In this document: one piece after another, positions 1 through 7,561 of the stretch
Numbering within the stretch: position 1 is the first letter of the stretch
How the letters are laid out: every line of letters starts with the position of its first letter
Assembly: GCF_009496285.1 (NCBI RefSeq)
Contig: NZ_WIJK01000028.1
Location: forward strand, 1-20,884
DNA: 20,884 nucleotides
DNA from: Streptococcus mitis
Lineage (GTDB): Bacteria > Bacillota > Bacilli > Lactobacillales > Streptococcaceae
Reading direction: 5' to 3'
Position numbers and translations under genes: made by a program
Notes under the pieces: model-generated
What the model saw: only the letters and a program-made list of their open reading frames with translations
Database searches by the model: none
What the model was told of the DNA's origin: nothing

Positions 1-135
1 AAAACAGGTGTCTTGTCAGTTTTAGTTACGACGTCTAGCGCCAAAGGACTTATCGACTTAACAAGACACCACTACTTTAACATAACGAAAAAGTAGTGAG
101 TACTTTCTCCCGTCGGAGATTTCCTCATTACTAAT
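1..135. other. Hairpin-rich intergenic segment, no gene seen
   Basis: There is no credible coding frame here. A 10-bp perfect inverted repeat (GGTGTCTTGT at 7-16, ACAAGACACC at 61-70) is followed by CACTACTT/AAGTAGTG (70-77 with 91-98). A third helix, AGTAGTGAG with CTCATTACT (92-100 with 124-132, one G-U pair), encloses the small hairpin TCTCC-cgtc-GGAGA (106-119). The second and third helices share bases 92-98 and cannot form together. It may be the structured 3' end or leader of something beyond the left edge; the identity is unknown. Confidence 0.5.
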
Positions 136-159
136 CTTAGTATGTTTTAGTTTGATTTT

Positions 160-356
160 ATACTCTTCGAAAATCTCTTCAAACCACGTCAGCGTCGCCT
201 TACCGTATATGTAGGATACTGACTACGTCAGTTCCATCTACAACCTCAAAACAGTGTTTTGAGCTAACTTCGTCAGTTCTATCCACAACCTCAAAACGGT
301 GTTTTGAGCAACCTGCGGCTAGCTTCCTAGTTTGCTCTTTGATTTTCATTGAGTAT
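160..356 (+). repeat. BOX element, architecture A1-B2-C1
   Basis: This matches the pneumococcal BOX repeat. boxA (about 160-218) carries the BOX-PCR primer core CGTCAGCGTCGCCTTACCGT. Two 45-bp boxB modules follow (219-263 and 264-308), each with CAAAAC and GTTTTG arms around a CAGT or CGGT centre. boxC is 309-356 and contains GCTAGCTTCCTAGTTTGCTC. The ends are inverted (ATACTC at 160, GAGTAT to 356). BOX elements are non-coding, mobilisable and folded as RNA in mitis-group streptococci. Here it lies far upstream of rnjB, in a region without an intact gene. Confidence 0.95.
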
Positions 357-361
357 TTAAG

Positions 362-468
362 TATAGTGGATTGAACCTAGAATAGTAGGCTACGGATTCT
401 AAAACATTTATAGAAATTTATTTGACTTTCCTAATTTCTTTGTTCATATCTTATTTTAATCCACTATA
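362..468. mobile_element. RUP-type miniature element, 107 bp
   Basis: The element has terminal inverted repeats: TATAGTGGATT at 362 and AATCCACTATA ending at 468. The similarity continues imperfectly inward (left GAACCTAGA, right complement AAAATAAGA). The span is exactly 107 bp, the published length of the pneumococcal repeat unit RUP, which is thought to be mobilised in trans by the IS630-Spn1 transposase at TA sites. It carries no ORF. It starts five bases after the end of the BOX element. The assignment rests on length, ends and remembered consensus. Confidence 0.8.
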
Positions 469-641
469 ATAATCAATATTGTTTACAATTTCATGTCACA
501 TTCGGTTCAGAGGATTAAACATTTTCTCATAACCTTAGAACGAGATCCTATTTCCAAATACTAAAGAAGGGCATCATCGTGTCCTTTTCATTTATGGCAA
601 TCCTTGTTATTAAAAAATTGATGATAAAAATCATGGTGCTA

Positions 642-876
642 TTACCGTCCTTGGTAGCTATGAGAGATAGTATACTCGGATTGTTCAATTTTAAAAGCCT
701 TTGCTAACATGCCGTTCACTTGTTTTTGATTTGCTGAAGTAGAAAGGGGATAAGTGCTCGTTCATTATTAAAGCCATATAATGCTGACCAGTAGCCAAGA
801 AAAATCTAACATTTAGGGTGTAGGTCATTCCTGTTTTTTTACCAGCAAACTCTCCTCCATTATCTGTGAGATTCAT
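642..876 (-). pseudogene. Possible decayed minus-strand coding remnant
   Basis: The minus strand has an open stretch of 61 codons (876-691). Better-looking protein continues in other frames: one frame gives LGYWSALYGFNNERALIP and the next gives QKQVNGMLAKAFKIEQSEY, stopping at 642-644. Joining these needs two frame changes in the homopolymer-rich stretches near 803 and 730, the pattern of a frameshifted relic. The first frame also contains LTDNGGEFA, which is reminiscent of a DDE transposase motif but is too short to assign. I do not recognise the family. A chance ORF remains possible. Confidence 0.22.
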
Positions 877-877
877 T

Positions 878-905
878 TTGAAAATTAGTAAAAAAATGGT
901 ATAAT
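878..905 (+). promoter_or_regulatory. Promoter of rnjB
   Basis: A -35 box TTGAAA (878-883) and a perfect -10 TATAAT (900-905) are separated by 16 bp. The predicted start at about 912 gives a leader of roughly 90 nt. Confidence 0.85.
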
Positions 906-922
906 GAATGGAAAAGATTCGG

Positions 923-968
923 CTGAAAGTGAATTGGACTTTCAGAAAAAGAGAGCTTTTAAAGCTCT
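923..968 (+). promoter_or_regulatory. Two-hairpin 5' leader of rnjB
   Basis: CTGAAAGT (923-930) pairs perfectly with ACTTTCAG (938-945) over a 7-nt loop. AGAGCTT (952-958) pairs with AAGCTCT (962-968) over a 3-nt loop. Neither is followed by a T-run, so they are not terminators. Both lie between the promoter and the GGAGG ribosome site near 992. They may protect or autoregulate the message. Confidence 0.6.
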
Positions 969-1000
969 ACAAACAGTTGAAGTGACTATTCGGAGGAAAA

Positions 1001-2662
1001 ATGAATACTATTAAATTAACAACACTTGGGGGTGTACGTGAAAACGGTAAAAACATGTACATCGCAGAAATTAACGACTCGATTTTTGTATTAGATGCAG
1101 GTTTGAAATATCCTGAAAATGAACAGTTGGGTGTCGATGTCGTTATTCCAAATATGGACTATTTGTTTGAAAATAGCGCCCGTATTGCTGGGGTTTTCTT
1201 AACACACGGGCATGCGGATGCGATTGGCGCCCTTCCTTATCTCTTGGCAGAAGCTAAGGTTCCTGTATTTGGCTCAGAGTTGACCATTGAATTGGCTAAA
1301 CTTTTTGTTAAGGGAAATGACAGCGTCAAGAAATTTGATGATTTCCATGTGATTGATGAAAATACAGAGATTGATTTTGGTGGAACGATAGTGTCCTTTT
1401 TCCGTACAACCCACTCTATTCCAGAAAGTTTGGGTGTGGTTTTGAAAACATCTGAAGGCAACATCGTCTATACAGGGGATTTCAAGTTTGACCAAACAGC
1501 TAGTGAATCTTATGCCACTGACTTTGGACGTTTAGCCGAAATTGGTCGTGAAGGAGTCCTGGCTCTTCTAAGTGATTCTGCCAATGCAGATAGCAATATC
1601 CAAGTAGCTAGTGAAAATGAAGTTGGTGTAGAAATCACGCAAACCATCTCTGACTGGGATGGACGCATCATCGTTGCTGCAGTTGCAAGTAACCTTTCTC
1701 GTATCCAGCAGGTTTTTGACGCAGCTGCGGAGACAGGACGTCGTGTTGTCTTGACAGGATTTGACATTGAAAATATCGTCCGCACAGCCATTCGCCTTAA
1801 AAAACTATCTCTGGCAAATGAGAGACTTTTGATTAAGCCCAAAGAGATGTCCCAATTTGAAGATCATGAGTTGATTATCCTTGAGACAGGTCGAATGGGG
1901 GAACCGATTAATGGACTTCGTAAGATGTCTATCGGCCGTCACCGTTATGTTGAAATCAGGGAAGGAGACTTGGTCTATATCGTTACAACACCATCGATTG
2001 CCAAAGAGGCTATGATGGCGCGTGTGGAAAATATGATCTACCAAGCTGGAGGTGTGGTTAAAACCATTACCCAAAGTTTGCGAGTGTCTGGACATGGGAA
2101 TGCGCGTGATTTGCAATTGATGATCAATCTCTTGCAACCTCAGTATCTCTTCCCGATCCAAGGAGAATACCGTGAGTTGGATGCCCATGCTAAGGCTGCT
2201 ATGGCAGTTGGTATGCTACCAGAACGTATTTTTATCCCTAAAAAAGGGACTACTATGTCTTACGAGCATGGGGACTTTGTTCCATCTGGTGCAGTTACAG
2301 CAGGCGATGTTTTGATTGACGGGAATGCTATTGGAGATGTTGGGAATGTCGTTCTTCGTGACCGTAAGGTCTTGTCAGAAGATGGGATTTTCATCGTGGC
2401 TATTACTGTTAACCGTCGTGAGAAGAAAATCATTGCTAAAGCTCGAGTGCACACGCGTGGATTTGTCTATCTCAAGAAGAGCCGTGATATCTTGCGCGAA
2501 AGTACAGAGTTAGTCAATCAAACAGTAGAAGACTATCTACAAGGTGAAGAGTTTGATTGGGCAGAACTCAAAGGTAAGGTACGTGATCATTTGGCTAAGT
2601 TCCTCTTTGACCAAACCAAGCGTCGCCCAGCTATCTTACCTGTAGTCATGGAAGCAAAATAG
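1001..2662 (+). CDS. rnjB: Ribonuclease J2 (RNase J family, metallo-beta-lactamase fold)
   Basis: The product is a 553-residue RNase J family protein: beta-lactamase domain, beta-CASP domain, then the second half of the lactamase fold and a C-terminal domain ending in KTKR. RNase J enzymes degrade and process mRNA from the 5' end and endonucleolytically, in a J1/J2 complex. J2 is preferred over J1 because of THSIPESLGV (from residue 137) and LLSDSANAD, which resemble the Bacillus J2 sequence as I remember it. The metal motif HGHADA (69-74) also lacks the last His of J1-type HGHEDH. TGDFKFD (158-164) and SGHG are retained. Start: ATG after GGAGG. The gene has its own promoter and ends at a terminator before estA. 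Length is typical of the family (about 555 residues). Confidence 0.92.
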   Translation: MNTIKLTTLGGVRENGKNMYIAEINDSIFVLDAGLKYPENEQLGVDVVIPNMDYLFENSARIAGVFLTHGHADAIGALPYLLAEAKVPVFGSELTIELAKLFVKGNDSVKKFDDFHVIDENTEIDFGGTIVSFFRTTHSIPESLGVVLKTSEGNIVYTGDFKFDQTASESYATDFGRLAEIGREGVLALLSDSANADSNIQVASENEVGVEITQTISDWDGRIIVAAVASNLSRIQQVFDAAAETGRRVVLTGFDIENIVRTAIRLKKLSLANERLLIKPKEMSQFEDHELIILETGRMGEPINGLRKMSIGRHRYVEIREGDLVYIVTTPSIAKEAMMARVENMIYQAGGVVKTITQSLRVSGHGNARDLQLMINLLQPQYLFPIQGEYRELDAHAKAAMAVGMLPERIFIPKKGTTMSYEHGDFVPSGAVTAGDVLIDGNAIGDVGNVVLRDRKVLSEDGIFIVAITVNRREKKIIAKARVHTRGFVYLKKSRDILRESTELVNQTVEDYLQGEEFDWAELKGKVRDHLAKFLFDQTKRRPAILPVVMEAK

Positions 2663-2675
2663 GATCAAATAGCAA

Positions 2676-2702
2676 GAGAAAGTCGAGTTTCGGCTTTTTC
2701 TT
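2676..2702 (+). terminator. Terminator after rnjB
   Basis: A hairpin AAAGTCG / CGGCTTT (one G-U pair) with a short AGTTT loop runs directly into TTTC, 15-40 nt after the rnjB stop. The stem is modest, so read-through into estA is likely. Confidence 0.65.
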
Positions 2703-2727
2703 ATCTTAAATGAATAAGGAGCAAGTT

Positions 2728-3507
2728 ATGGCAGTAATGAAGATTGAGTATTACTCAGAAGTTTTAGATATGGAGTGGGGAGTGAATGTTCTCTACCCGG
2801 ATGCGTCTCGGGTTAAGGAGCCAGATTCTACGGATATTCCTGTTCTTTATCTCCTTCATGGGATGTCAGGGAATCACAACAGTTGGCTCAAACGGACCAA
2901 TGTAGAGCGCTTGGTGCGAGGGACCGATCTGATTGTTGTCATGCCTAATACAAGTAACGGTTGGTATACAGATACTCAGTATGGCTATAACTACTATACA
3001 GCTCTAGCAGAAGAACTGCCTAAAGTGCTCAAACGTTTCTTCCCTAATATGTCTAGCAAGCGTGAAAAAACTTTCATCGCTGGCCTTTCAATGGGAGGCT
3101 ACGGTTCCTTCAAGTTGGCTTTGTCAACCAATCGTTTCTCACACGCAGCTAGTTTTTCTGGTGCTCTTAGTTTCGAAGAGTTTTCTCCAGAAAGTCAAAA
3201 TCTTGGAACGCTTGCTTACTGGCGAGGAGTTTTTGGAAAGCTTGATAACTGGGAAACTAGTCCTTATTCACTTGAAACCCTTGCTAAAAAGTCAGACAAG
3301 AAGACCAAGCTTTGGGTTTGGTGTGGCGAGCAAGATTTCTTGTATGCTGCCAATAACCTCGCGGTGAAGAACCTCAAAAAATTTGGTTTTGATGTGACTT
3401 ATAGCCATAGTGCAGGAACTCATGAATGGTATTATTGGGAAAAACAATTGGAACGGTTTTTGGCTACACTGCCGATTGATTTTGTTTTGGAAGAACGCTT
3501 GTCTTAG
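2728..3507 (+). CDS. estA: EstA-type serine esterase (tributyrin esterase)
   Basis: The product is a 259-residue alpha/beta-hydrolase of the esterase D / tributyrin esterase family, which hydrolyses short-chain acyl and acetyl esters. The nucleophile is Ser121 in GLSMGGYG. By position Asp203 (GEQDF) and His232 (GTHEWYYW) complete the triad, and LLHGMSG near residue 43 supplies the oxyanion loop. No signal peptide is seen, so it is probably cytoplasmic or released without one. The start at 2728 ([11 protein letters not shown]) is chosen because AAGGAG lies 6 nt before it; an in-frame ATG at 2710 would place that ribosome site inside the gene. Pneumococcal EstA, as I remember it, has the same length and catalytic positions. 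No strong promoter was seen, so transcription probably reads through from rnjB. Confidence 0.93.
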   Translation: MAVMKIEYYSEVLDMEWGVNVLYPDASRVKEPDSTDIPVLYLLHGMSGNHNSWLKRTNVERLVRGTDLIVVMPNTSNGWYTDTQYGYNYYTALAEELPKVLKRFFPNMSSKREKTFIAGLSMGGYGSFKLALSTNRFSHAASFSGALSFEEFSPESQNLGTLAYWRGVFGKLDNWETSPYSLETLAKKSDKKTKLWVWCGEQDFLYAANNLAVKNLKKFGFDVTYSHSAGTHEWYYWEKQLERFLATLPIDFVLEERLS

Positions 3508-3540
3508 TTTTAGTTTTCTTTCAGCTTACTCGAGTAAAAT

Positions 3541-3598
3541 AAGGAATCTATCTTTAGAATGGGAATCCATGGCTTAAAGATGGATTCTTATTTTTTTT
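3541..3598 (+). terminator. Strong intrinsic terminator after estA
   Basis: A long stem AGGAATCTATCTTTA / TAAAGATGGATTCTT (one G-U pair and end mismatches) is followed by eight Ts. It ends 17 bp before the next start codon. A weak -10-like TAAAAT (3535-3540) lies just upstream, so it could also act as an attenuator for the next gene. Confidence 0.85.
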
Positions 3599-3614
3599 AG
3601 AAAGGCGGGAAATC

Positions 3615-4316
3615 ATGTTCTGGATTATTCGTGTTCTATGTCGATTGTTACTAGGGATTTGGCGCATGTTCTGGCGCCTTGTGTGGACTCTTGTAGTCTT
3701 AATTCTCATTGCTTTAGGGATTCTCTGGTATGTGACGGGAGATTTATCTGGTGTCTTCAATCAAGCGGGGCAACTAGTTCAAGTTGGTCAAGCAGGTTGG
3801 TATCAATGGCAAGAAACTGGTAAGTTGCAAGGCTTGTCTCAGACTGATCATCATCAAGATTCAGGAGTAAAATGGCCCCAAGCACAGGCGACTATTTATA
3901 TTGATCCTCAAATGGATGCAACCTTTCAAAAGGCTTATGCCGAAGCTATTGCCAACTGGAATCAGACTGGCGCTTTTAATTTTGTACTTGTGACAGAAAC
4001 TGACCAAGCAACTATTTTTGCGACTGAAATGAATGATGGTTCCACATCTGTTGCCGGTGAGGCAGAGAGTCAGACAAATCTCCTTACCAAACAATTTACT
4101 TCAGTAACAGTTCGTTTGAATCATTATTATTTATCTAATCCAAACTATGGCTATACCTATGATCGTATCTTGCATACGGCAGAGCATGAGTTAGGACATG
4201 CCATTGGCTTGGAACATACTAATGAAGTGTCAGTCATGCAGCCAGCAGGTTCTTATTATGGTATTCAGGCTCAAGATGTTCAAGCAGTTCAAGAACTATA
4301 TGAGTCTGGAGAATAG
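3615..4316 (+). CDS. Membrane-anchored matrixin-type zinc metalloprotease
   Basis: The product has 233 residues. A basic, Trp-rich N-terminus is followed by one hydrophobic segment (about 23-42) that probably anchors it, with the catalytic part outside. The zinc motif is HELGHAIGLEH at 191-201 (HExxHxxGxxH of metzincins). SVMQP at 206-210 looks like the Met-turn, and the order of elements (strand TIYID, NWN, then zinc helix) fits matrixin family M10. No obvious propeptide cysteine switch is visible. The substrate is unknown. Start: ATG behind AAAGGCGGG. It sits between the strong estA terminator and uvrC and is probably a single-gene unit. The family call is firm from the motif; the physiological role is not known to me. 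Confidence 0.85.
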   Translation: MFWIIRVLCRLLLGIWRMFWRLVWTLVVLILIALGILWYVTGDLSGVFNQAGQLVQVGQAGWYQWQETGKLQGLSQTDHHQDSGVKWPQAQATIYIDPQMDATFQKAYAEAIANWNQTGAFNFVLVTETDQATIFATEMNDGSTSVAGEAESQTNLLTKQFTSVTVRLNHYYLSNPNYGYTYDRILHTAEHELGHAIGLEHTNEVSVMQPAGSYYGIQAQDVQAVQELYESGE

Positions 4317-4336
4317 GTGATTTTCAACGAAAAATA

Positions 4337-4371
4337 GAGCTCCTCGATGTAAGCAATGCAGGGGGCTTTTT
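4337..4371 (+). terminator. Short terminator after the protease gene
   Basis: AGCTCC (4338-4343) pairs with GGGGCT (4362-4367, one G-U pair) and is followed by TTTTT. Its T-run touches the extended -10 of uvrC, so the two signals are fused. Confidence 0.55.
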
Positions 4372-4379
4372 GCTATAAT
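4371..4379 (+). promoter_or_regulatory. Extended -10 promoter of uvrC
   Basis: TGCTATAAT at 4371-4379 is a TGn-TATAAT extended -10; no good -35 was found. The expected start point, about 7 nt on, coincides with the ATG at 4386. Confidence 0.7.
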
Positions 4380-4385
4380 GGAACT

Positions 4386-6209
4386 ATGAATAACTTGATT
4401 AAATCAAAACTGGAGCTCTTGCCGACCAGCCCTGGTTGTTACATTCACAAAGATAAAAACGGTACGATTATCTATGTAGGAAAGGCCAAAAATCTACGCA
4501 ATCGTGTACGGTCCTACTTCCGTGGGAGCCATGATACCAAGACAGAAGCCCTGGTGTCTGAGATTGTAGATTTTGAGTTTATTGTCACGGAGTCCAATAT
4601 TGAGGCACTTCTTTTAGAGATTAATCTCATTAAGGAAAACAAGCCTAAGTACAATATTATGCTCAAGGACGATAAGTCCTATCCTTTCATCAAAATTACC
4701 AATGAGCGCTATCCTCGCTTGATTATCACTCGTCAGGTCAAGAAAGACGGAGGTCTCTATTTTGGCCCCTATCCTGATGTCGGTGCAGCTAATGAAATCA
4801 AGAGACTTCTGGATCGGATTTTCCCATTTCGCAAGTGTACCAATCCACCATCAAAGGTTTGTTTTTATTACCATATAGGGCAGTGCGTGGCTCACACCAT
4901 CTGTAAGAAAGACGAGGCTTATTTCAAAGCCATGGCTCAAGAAGTCTCTGATTTTCTAAAGGGTCAGGATGATAAAATCATCGATGACCTCAAGGAAAAG
5001 ATGAATGTGGCAGCTCAGAGTATGGAATTTGAACGTGCGGCTGAGTACCGAGATTTGATTCAAGCTATTGGCACTTTGCGAACTAAGCAACGAGTGATGG
5101 CTAAGGATCTCCAAAACCGAGATGTCTTTGGCTACTATGTAGACAAGGGATGGATGTGTGTTCAGGTTTTCTTTGTCCGTCAGGGCAAGTTGATTGAACG
5201 CGATGTCAATCTCTTTCCTTACTACAATGATCCAGATGAGGATTTTCTGACCTATGTGGGGCAATTTTATCAGGAAAAATCTCACCTAGTTCCCAATGAA
5301 ATTTTGATTCCTCAGGATATTGATGAAGAAGCCGTTAAGGCCTTGGTGGATACCAAAATTCTCAAACCCCAACGTGGGGAGAAAAAGCAACTGGTCAATC
5401 TGGCTATCAAAAATGCGCGTGTTAGTCTAGAGCAGAAGTTTAATCTGTTAGAGAAATCAGTTGAAAAGACTCAAGGGGCTATTGAAAATCTGGGACGACT
5501 CTTACAAATTCCAACCCCAGTCCGTATCGAGTCCTTTGATAACTCCAATATCATGGGGACTAGTCCAGTTTCTGCCATGGTTGTTTTTGTCAATGGAAAA
5601 CCGAGCAAGAAGGATTACCGCAAGTACAAGATAAAAACAGTTGTAGGGTCAGATGACTATGCAAGTATGCGAGAGGTTATCCGCAGACGCTATGGTCGAG
5701 TTCAACGTGAGGCTTTAACTCCGCCAGATTTGATTGTGATTGATGGTGGTCAAGGTCAGGTTAATATCGCTAAGCAGGTTATTCAAGAAGAGTTGGGGTT
5801 AGATATTCCCATTGCAGGTTTGCAAAAGAATGATAAGCACCAGACCCATGAATTGCTCTTTGGAGATCCGCTTGAGGTGGTGGAGTTATCTCGTAATTCT
5901 CAGGAATTTTTCCTCCTGCAACGCATACAGGATGAGGTCCATCGCTTTGCCATCACCTTCCACCGTCAACTGCGCTCTAAAAATTCCTTCTCCTCTCAAT
6001 TGGATGGAATTGAGGGCTTGGGTCCAAAACGCAAGCAGAATTTGATGAAATATTTCAAATCTCTGACAAAAATCAAGGAAGCCAGCGTGGATGAGATTGT
6101 CGCAGTTGGTATACCAAGGGCAGTAGCAGAGGCTGTTCACCAACACTTGAATCCCCAAGAACGCGTAGAACTAGCTCAGGTAGCAGAGTCGCCTGCTGAA
6201 TACAAGTGA
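4386..6209 (+). CDS. uvrC: UvrABC excision nuclease subunit C
   Basis: The product has 607 residues from [10 protein letters not shown]. UvrC makes the 3' and 5' incisions around bulky DNA lesions in nucleotide excision repair after UvrA/UvrB loading. Domains in order: GIY-YIG nuclease (about 10-90, with [24 protein letters not shown] in pieces), a Cys cluster ([13 protein letters not shown]), the UVR motif that binds UvrB (about 200-235, [13 protein letters not shown]), the RNase H-like nuclease (about 370-540, ESFDNSN and VIDGGQGQ), and paired HhH motifs at the end ([13 protein letters not shown]). The start at 4386 gives the family N-terminus; an in-frame ATG at 4356 lies upstream of the -10 box. 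No good ribosome site precedes 4386, and the promoter position predicts a leaderless message. Confidence 0.96.
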   Translation: MNNLIKSKLELLPTSPGCYIHKDKNGTIIYVGKAKNLRNRVRSYFRGSHDTKTEALVSEIVDFEFIVTESNIEALLLEINLIKENKPKYNIMLKDDKSYPFIKITNERYPRLIITRQVKKDGGLYFGPYPDVGAANEIKRLLDRIFPFRKCTNPPSKVCFYYHIGQCVAHTICKKDEAYFKAMAQEVSDFLKGQDDKIIDDLKEKMNVAAQSMEFERAAEYRDLIQAIGTLRTKQRVMAKDLQNRDVFGYYVDKGWMCVQVFFVRQGKLIERDVNLFPYYNDPDEDFLTYVGQFYQEKSHLVPNEILIPQDIDEEAVKALVDTKILKPQRGEKKQLVNLAIKNARVSLEQKFNLLEKSVEKTQGAIENLGRLLQIPTPVRIESFDNSNIMGTSPVSAMVVFVNGKPSKKDYRKYKIKTVVGSDDYASMREVIRRRYGRVQREALTPPDLIVIDGGQGQVNIAKQVIQEELGLDIPIAGLQKNDKHQTHELLFGDPLEVVELSRNSQEFFLLQRIQDEVHRFAITFHRQLRSKNSFSSQLDGIEGLGPKRKQNLMKYFKSLTKIKEASVDEIVAVGIPRAVAEAVHQHLNPQERVELAQVAESPAEYK

Positions 6210-6262
6210 TAAAGTAACAAGGAAAGGTTTTTGCTTTAGCGAGTGCAAGCTAGTCAGAATTG

Positions 6263-6271
6263 TGGTAAAAT
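6263..6271 (+). promoter_or_regulatory. Extended -10 promoter of the rsmH cluster
   Basis: TGGTAAAAT at 6263-6271 has the TGn extension and a TAAAAT -10, with no clear -35. The predicted start at about 6278 is only a few bases before the rsmH ATG (6281). Confidence 0.6.
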
Positions 6272-6280
6272 AGATAAGAT

Positions 6281-7231
6281 ATGACTAAAGAATTTCATCA
6301 TGTAACGGTCATGCTCCATGAAACCATTGATATGCTTGATGTAAAACCTGACGGTATTTACGTTGATGCGACCTTGGGTGGAGCAGGCCATAGCGAGTAT
6401 TTATTAAGTAAATTAAGTGTAAAGGGGCATCTCTATGCCTTTGATCAGGACCAGAATGCCATTGACAATGCGCAAAAACGTCTGGCGCCTTATATAGAAA
6501 AAGGAATGGTTACCTTCATCAAGGACAACTTCCGTCATTTGCAAGCACGTTTGCAGGAAGCGGGTGTAGAAGAAATTGATGGCATTTGTTATGACTTAGG
6601 TGTTTCGAGCCCGCAGTTAGACCAGCGTGAACGTGGTTTTTCTTATAAAAAAGATGCCCCGCTGGATATGCGGATGAATCAGGAAGCTAGTCTGACAGCT
6701 TATGAGGTTGTCAATCACTATGATTATCATGACCTGGTACGAATCTTTTTCAAATATGGAGAAGACAAGTTTTCCAAACAGATCGCTCGGAAGATTGAAC
6801 AGGCGCGTGAGTTGAAGCCGATTGAGACAACAACAGAATTGGCCGAGATTATCAAGTCTGCTAAGCCTGCCAAGGAACTCAAGAAAAAAGGTCATCCGGC
6901 CAAGCAAATTTTCCAAGCCATCCGTATTGAGGTCAATGATGAATTAGGAGCTGCAGATGAGTCCATCCAACAAGCTATGGAATTACTAGCAGTGGACGGA
7001 AGAATCTCAGTCATTACCTTTCATTCGCTGGAAGATCGCTTGACCAAGCAATTGTTCAAGGAAGCTTCAACAGTAGAAGTGCCAAAAGGCTTGCCTTTCA
7101 TCCCATATGATCTTAAGCCCAAGATGGAATTAGTCTCTCGCAAACCGATTCTACCAAGCAAGGAGGAGTTGGAGGCCAATAATCGTTCCCACTCAGCCAA
7201 GTTACGAGTAGCTCGAAAAATTCATAAGTAA
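6281..7231 (+). CDS. rsmH: 16S rRNA (cytosine-1402-N4)-methyltransferase
   Basis: RsmH (formerly MraW) is a 316-residue SAM-dependent enzyme that methylates N4 of C1402 in the 16S rRNA decoding centre. Visible motifs: [13 protein letters not shown] at the N-terminus, the SAM-binding strand [11 protein letters not shown] (about 28-38), [28 protein letters not shown] and the late ITFHSLEDR. Length is normal for the family. It is the first gene of the division cluster and is separated from ftsL by 9 bp. No strong Shine-Dalgarno precedes the ATG, and the extended -10 promoter is almost adjacent. Confidence 0.96.
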   Translation: MTKEFHHVTVMLHETIDMLDVKPDGIYVDATLGGAGHSEYLLSKLSVKGHLYAFDQDQNAIDNAQKRLAPYIEKGMVTFIKDNFRHLQARLQEAGVEEIDGICYDLGVSSPQLDQRERGFSYKKDAPLDMRMNQEASLTAYEVVNHYDYHDLVRIFFKYGEDKFSKQIARKIEQARELKPIETTTELAEIIKSAKPAKELKKKGHPAKQIFQAIRIEVNDELGAADESIQQAMELLAVDGRISVITFHSLEDRLTKQLFKEASTVEVPKGLPFIPYDLKPKMELVSRKPILPSKEELEANNRSHSAKLRVARKIHK

Positions 7232-7240
7232 GGGGATAAA

Positions 7241-7558
7241 ATGGTAGAAAAAAGAGAAACAACGAGCCAATTACTGCAAGCTCGTATCAAGAGATTTTCA
7301 CGTGTTGAGAAGGCCTTTTACCTTTCGATTGCCATTACAGCCCTTGTCTTAGCCATCAGTGTGGTCTATATGCAAACCAAGCTCCTGCAAGTTCAAAGTG
7401 ATTTGACAACTGTCAACAGACAGATTGAGGAGAAAAAGACGGAGCTAGACGATGCCAAGCAAGAGGTCAATGAATTGATTCGCTCAGAACGTCTGGCGGG
7501 TGTCGCGGATTCGCAAGACTTGCAATTAAACAATGGAAATATCCGATCGGCGGAGTAA
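7241..7558 (+). CDS. ftsL: Cell division protein FtsL
   Basis: The product is a 105-residue bitopic protein: a short basic cytoplasmic tail, one membrane span (about 26-46, YLSIAITALVLAISVVYM), then an extracellular coiled coil (about 47-85, rich in Q, E, K and L heptads). FtsL forms a trimer with DivIC/FtsB and DivIB/FtsQ and activates septal synthesis. Sequence alone would be a weak call, but size, topology and its place between rsmH and pbp2X are diagnostic. AGGGGAT lies just before the ATG. The gene ends 3 bp before pbp2X, so translation is probably coupled. Confidence 0.9.
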   Translation: MVEKRETTSQLLQARIKRFSRVEKAFYLSIAITALVLAISVVYMQTKLLQVQSDLTTVNRQIEEKKTELDDAKQEVNELIRSERLAGVADSQDLQLNNGNIRSAE

Positions 7559-7561
7559 TAT

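Noticed and set aside
219..308. Tandem 45-bp repeats considered as a CRISPR array
   Set aside because: The two copies are contiguous without spacers and match boxB modules of a BOX element.
4356..4385. Upstream in-frame ATG for uvrC
   Set aside because: It precedes the -10 box of the likely promoter and adds ten residues not in the UvrC N-terminus as I know it.
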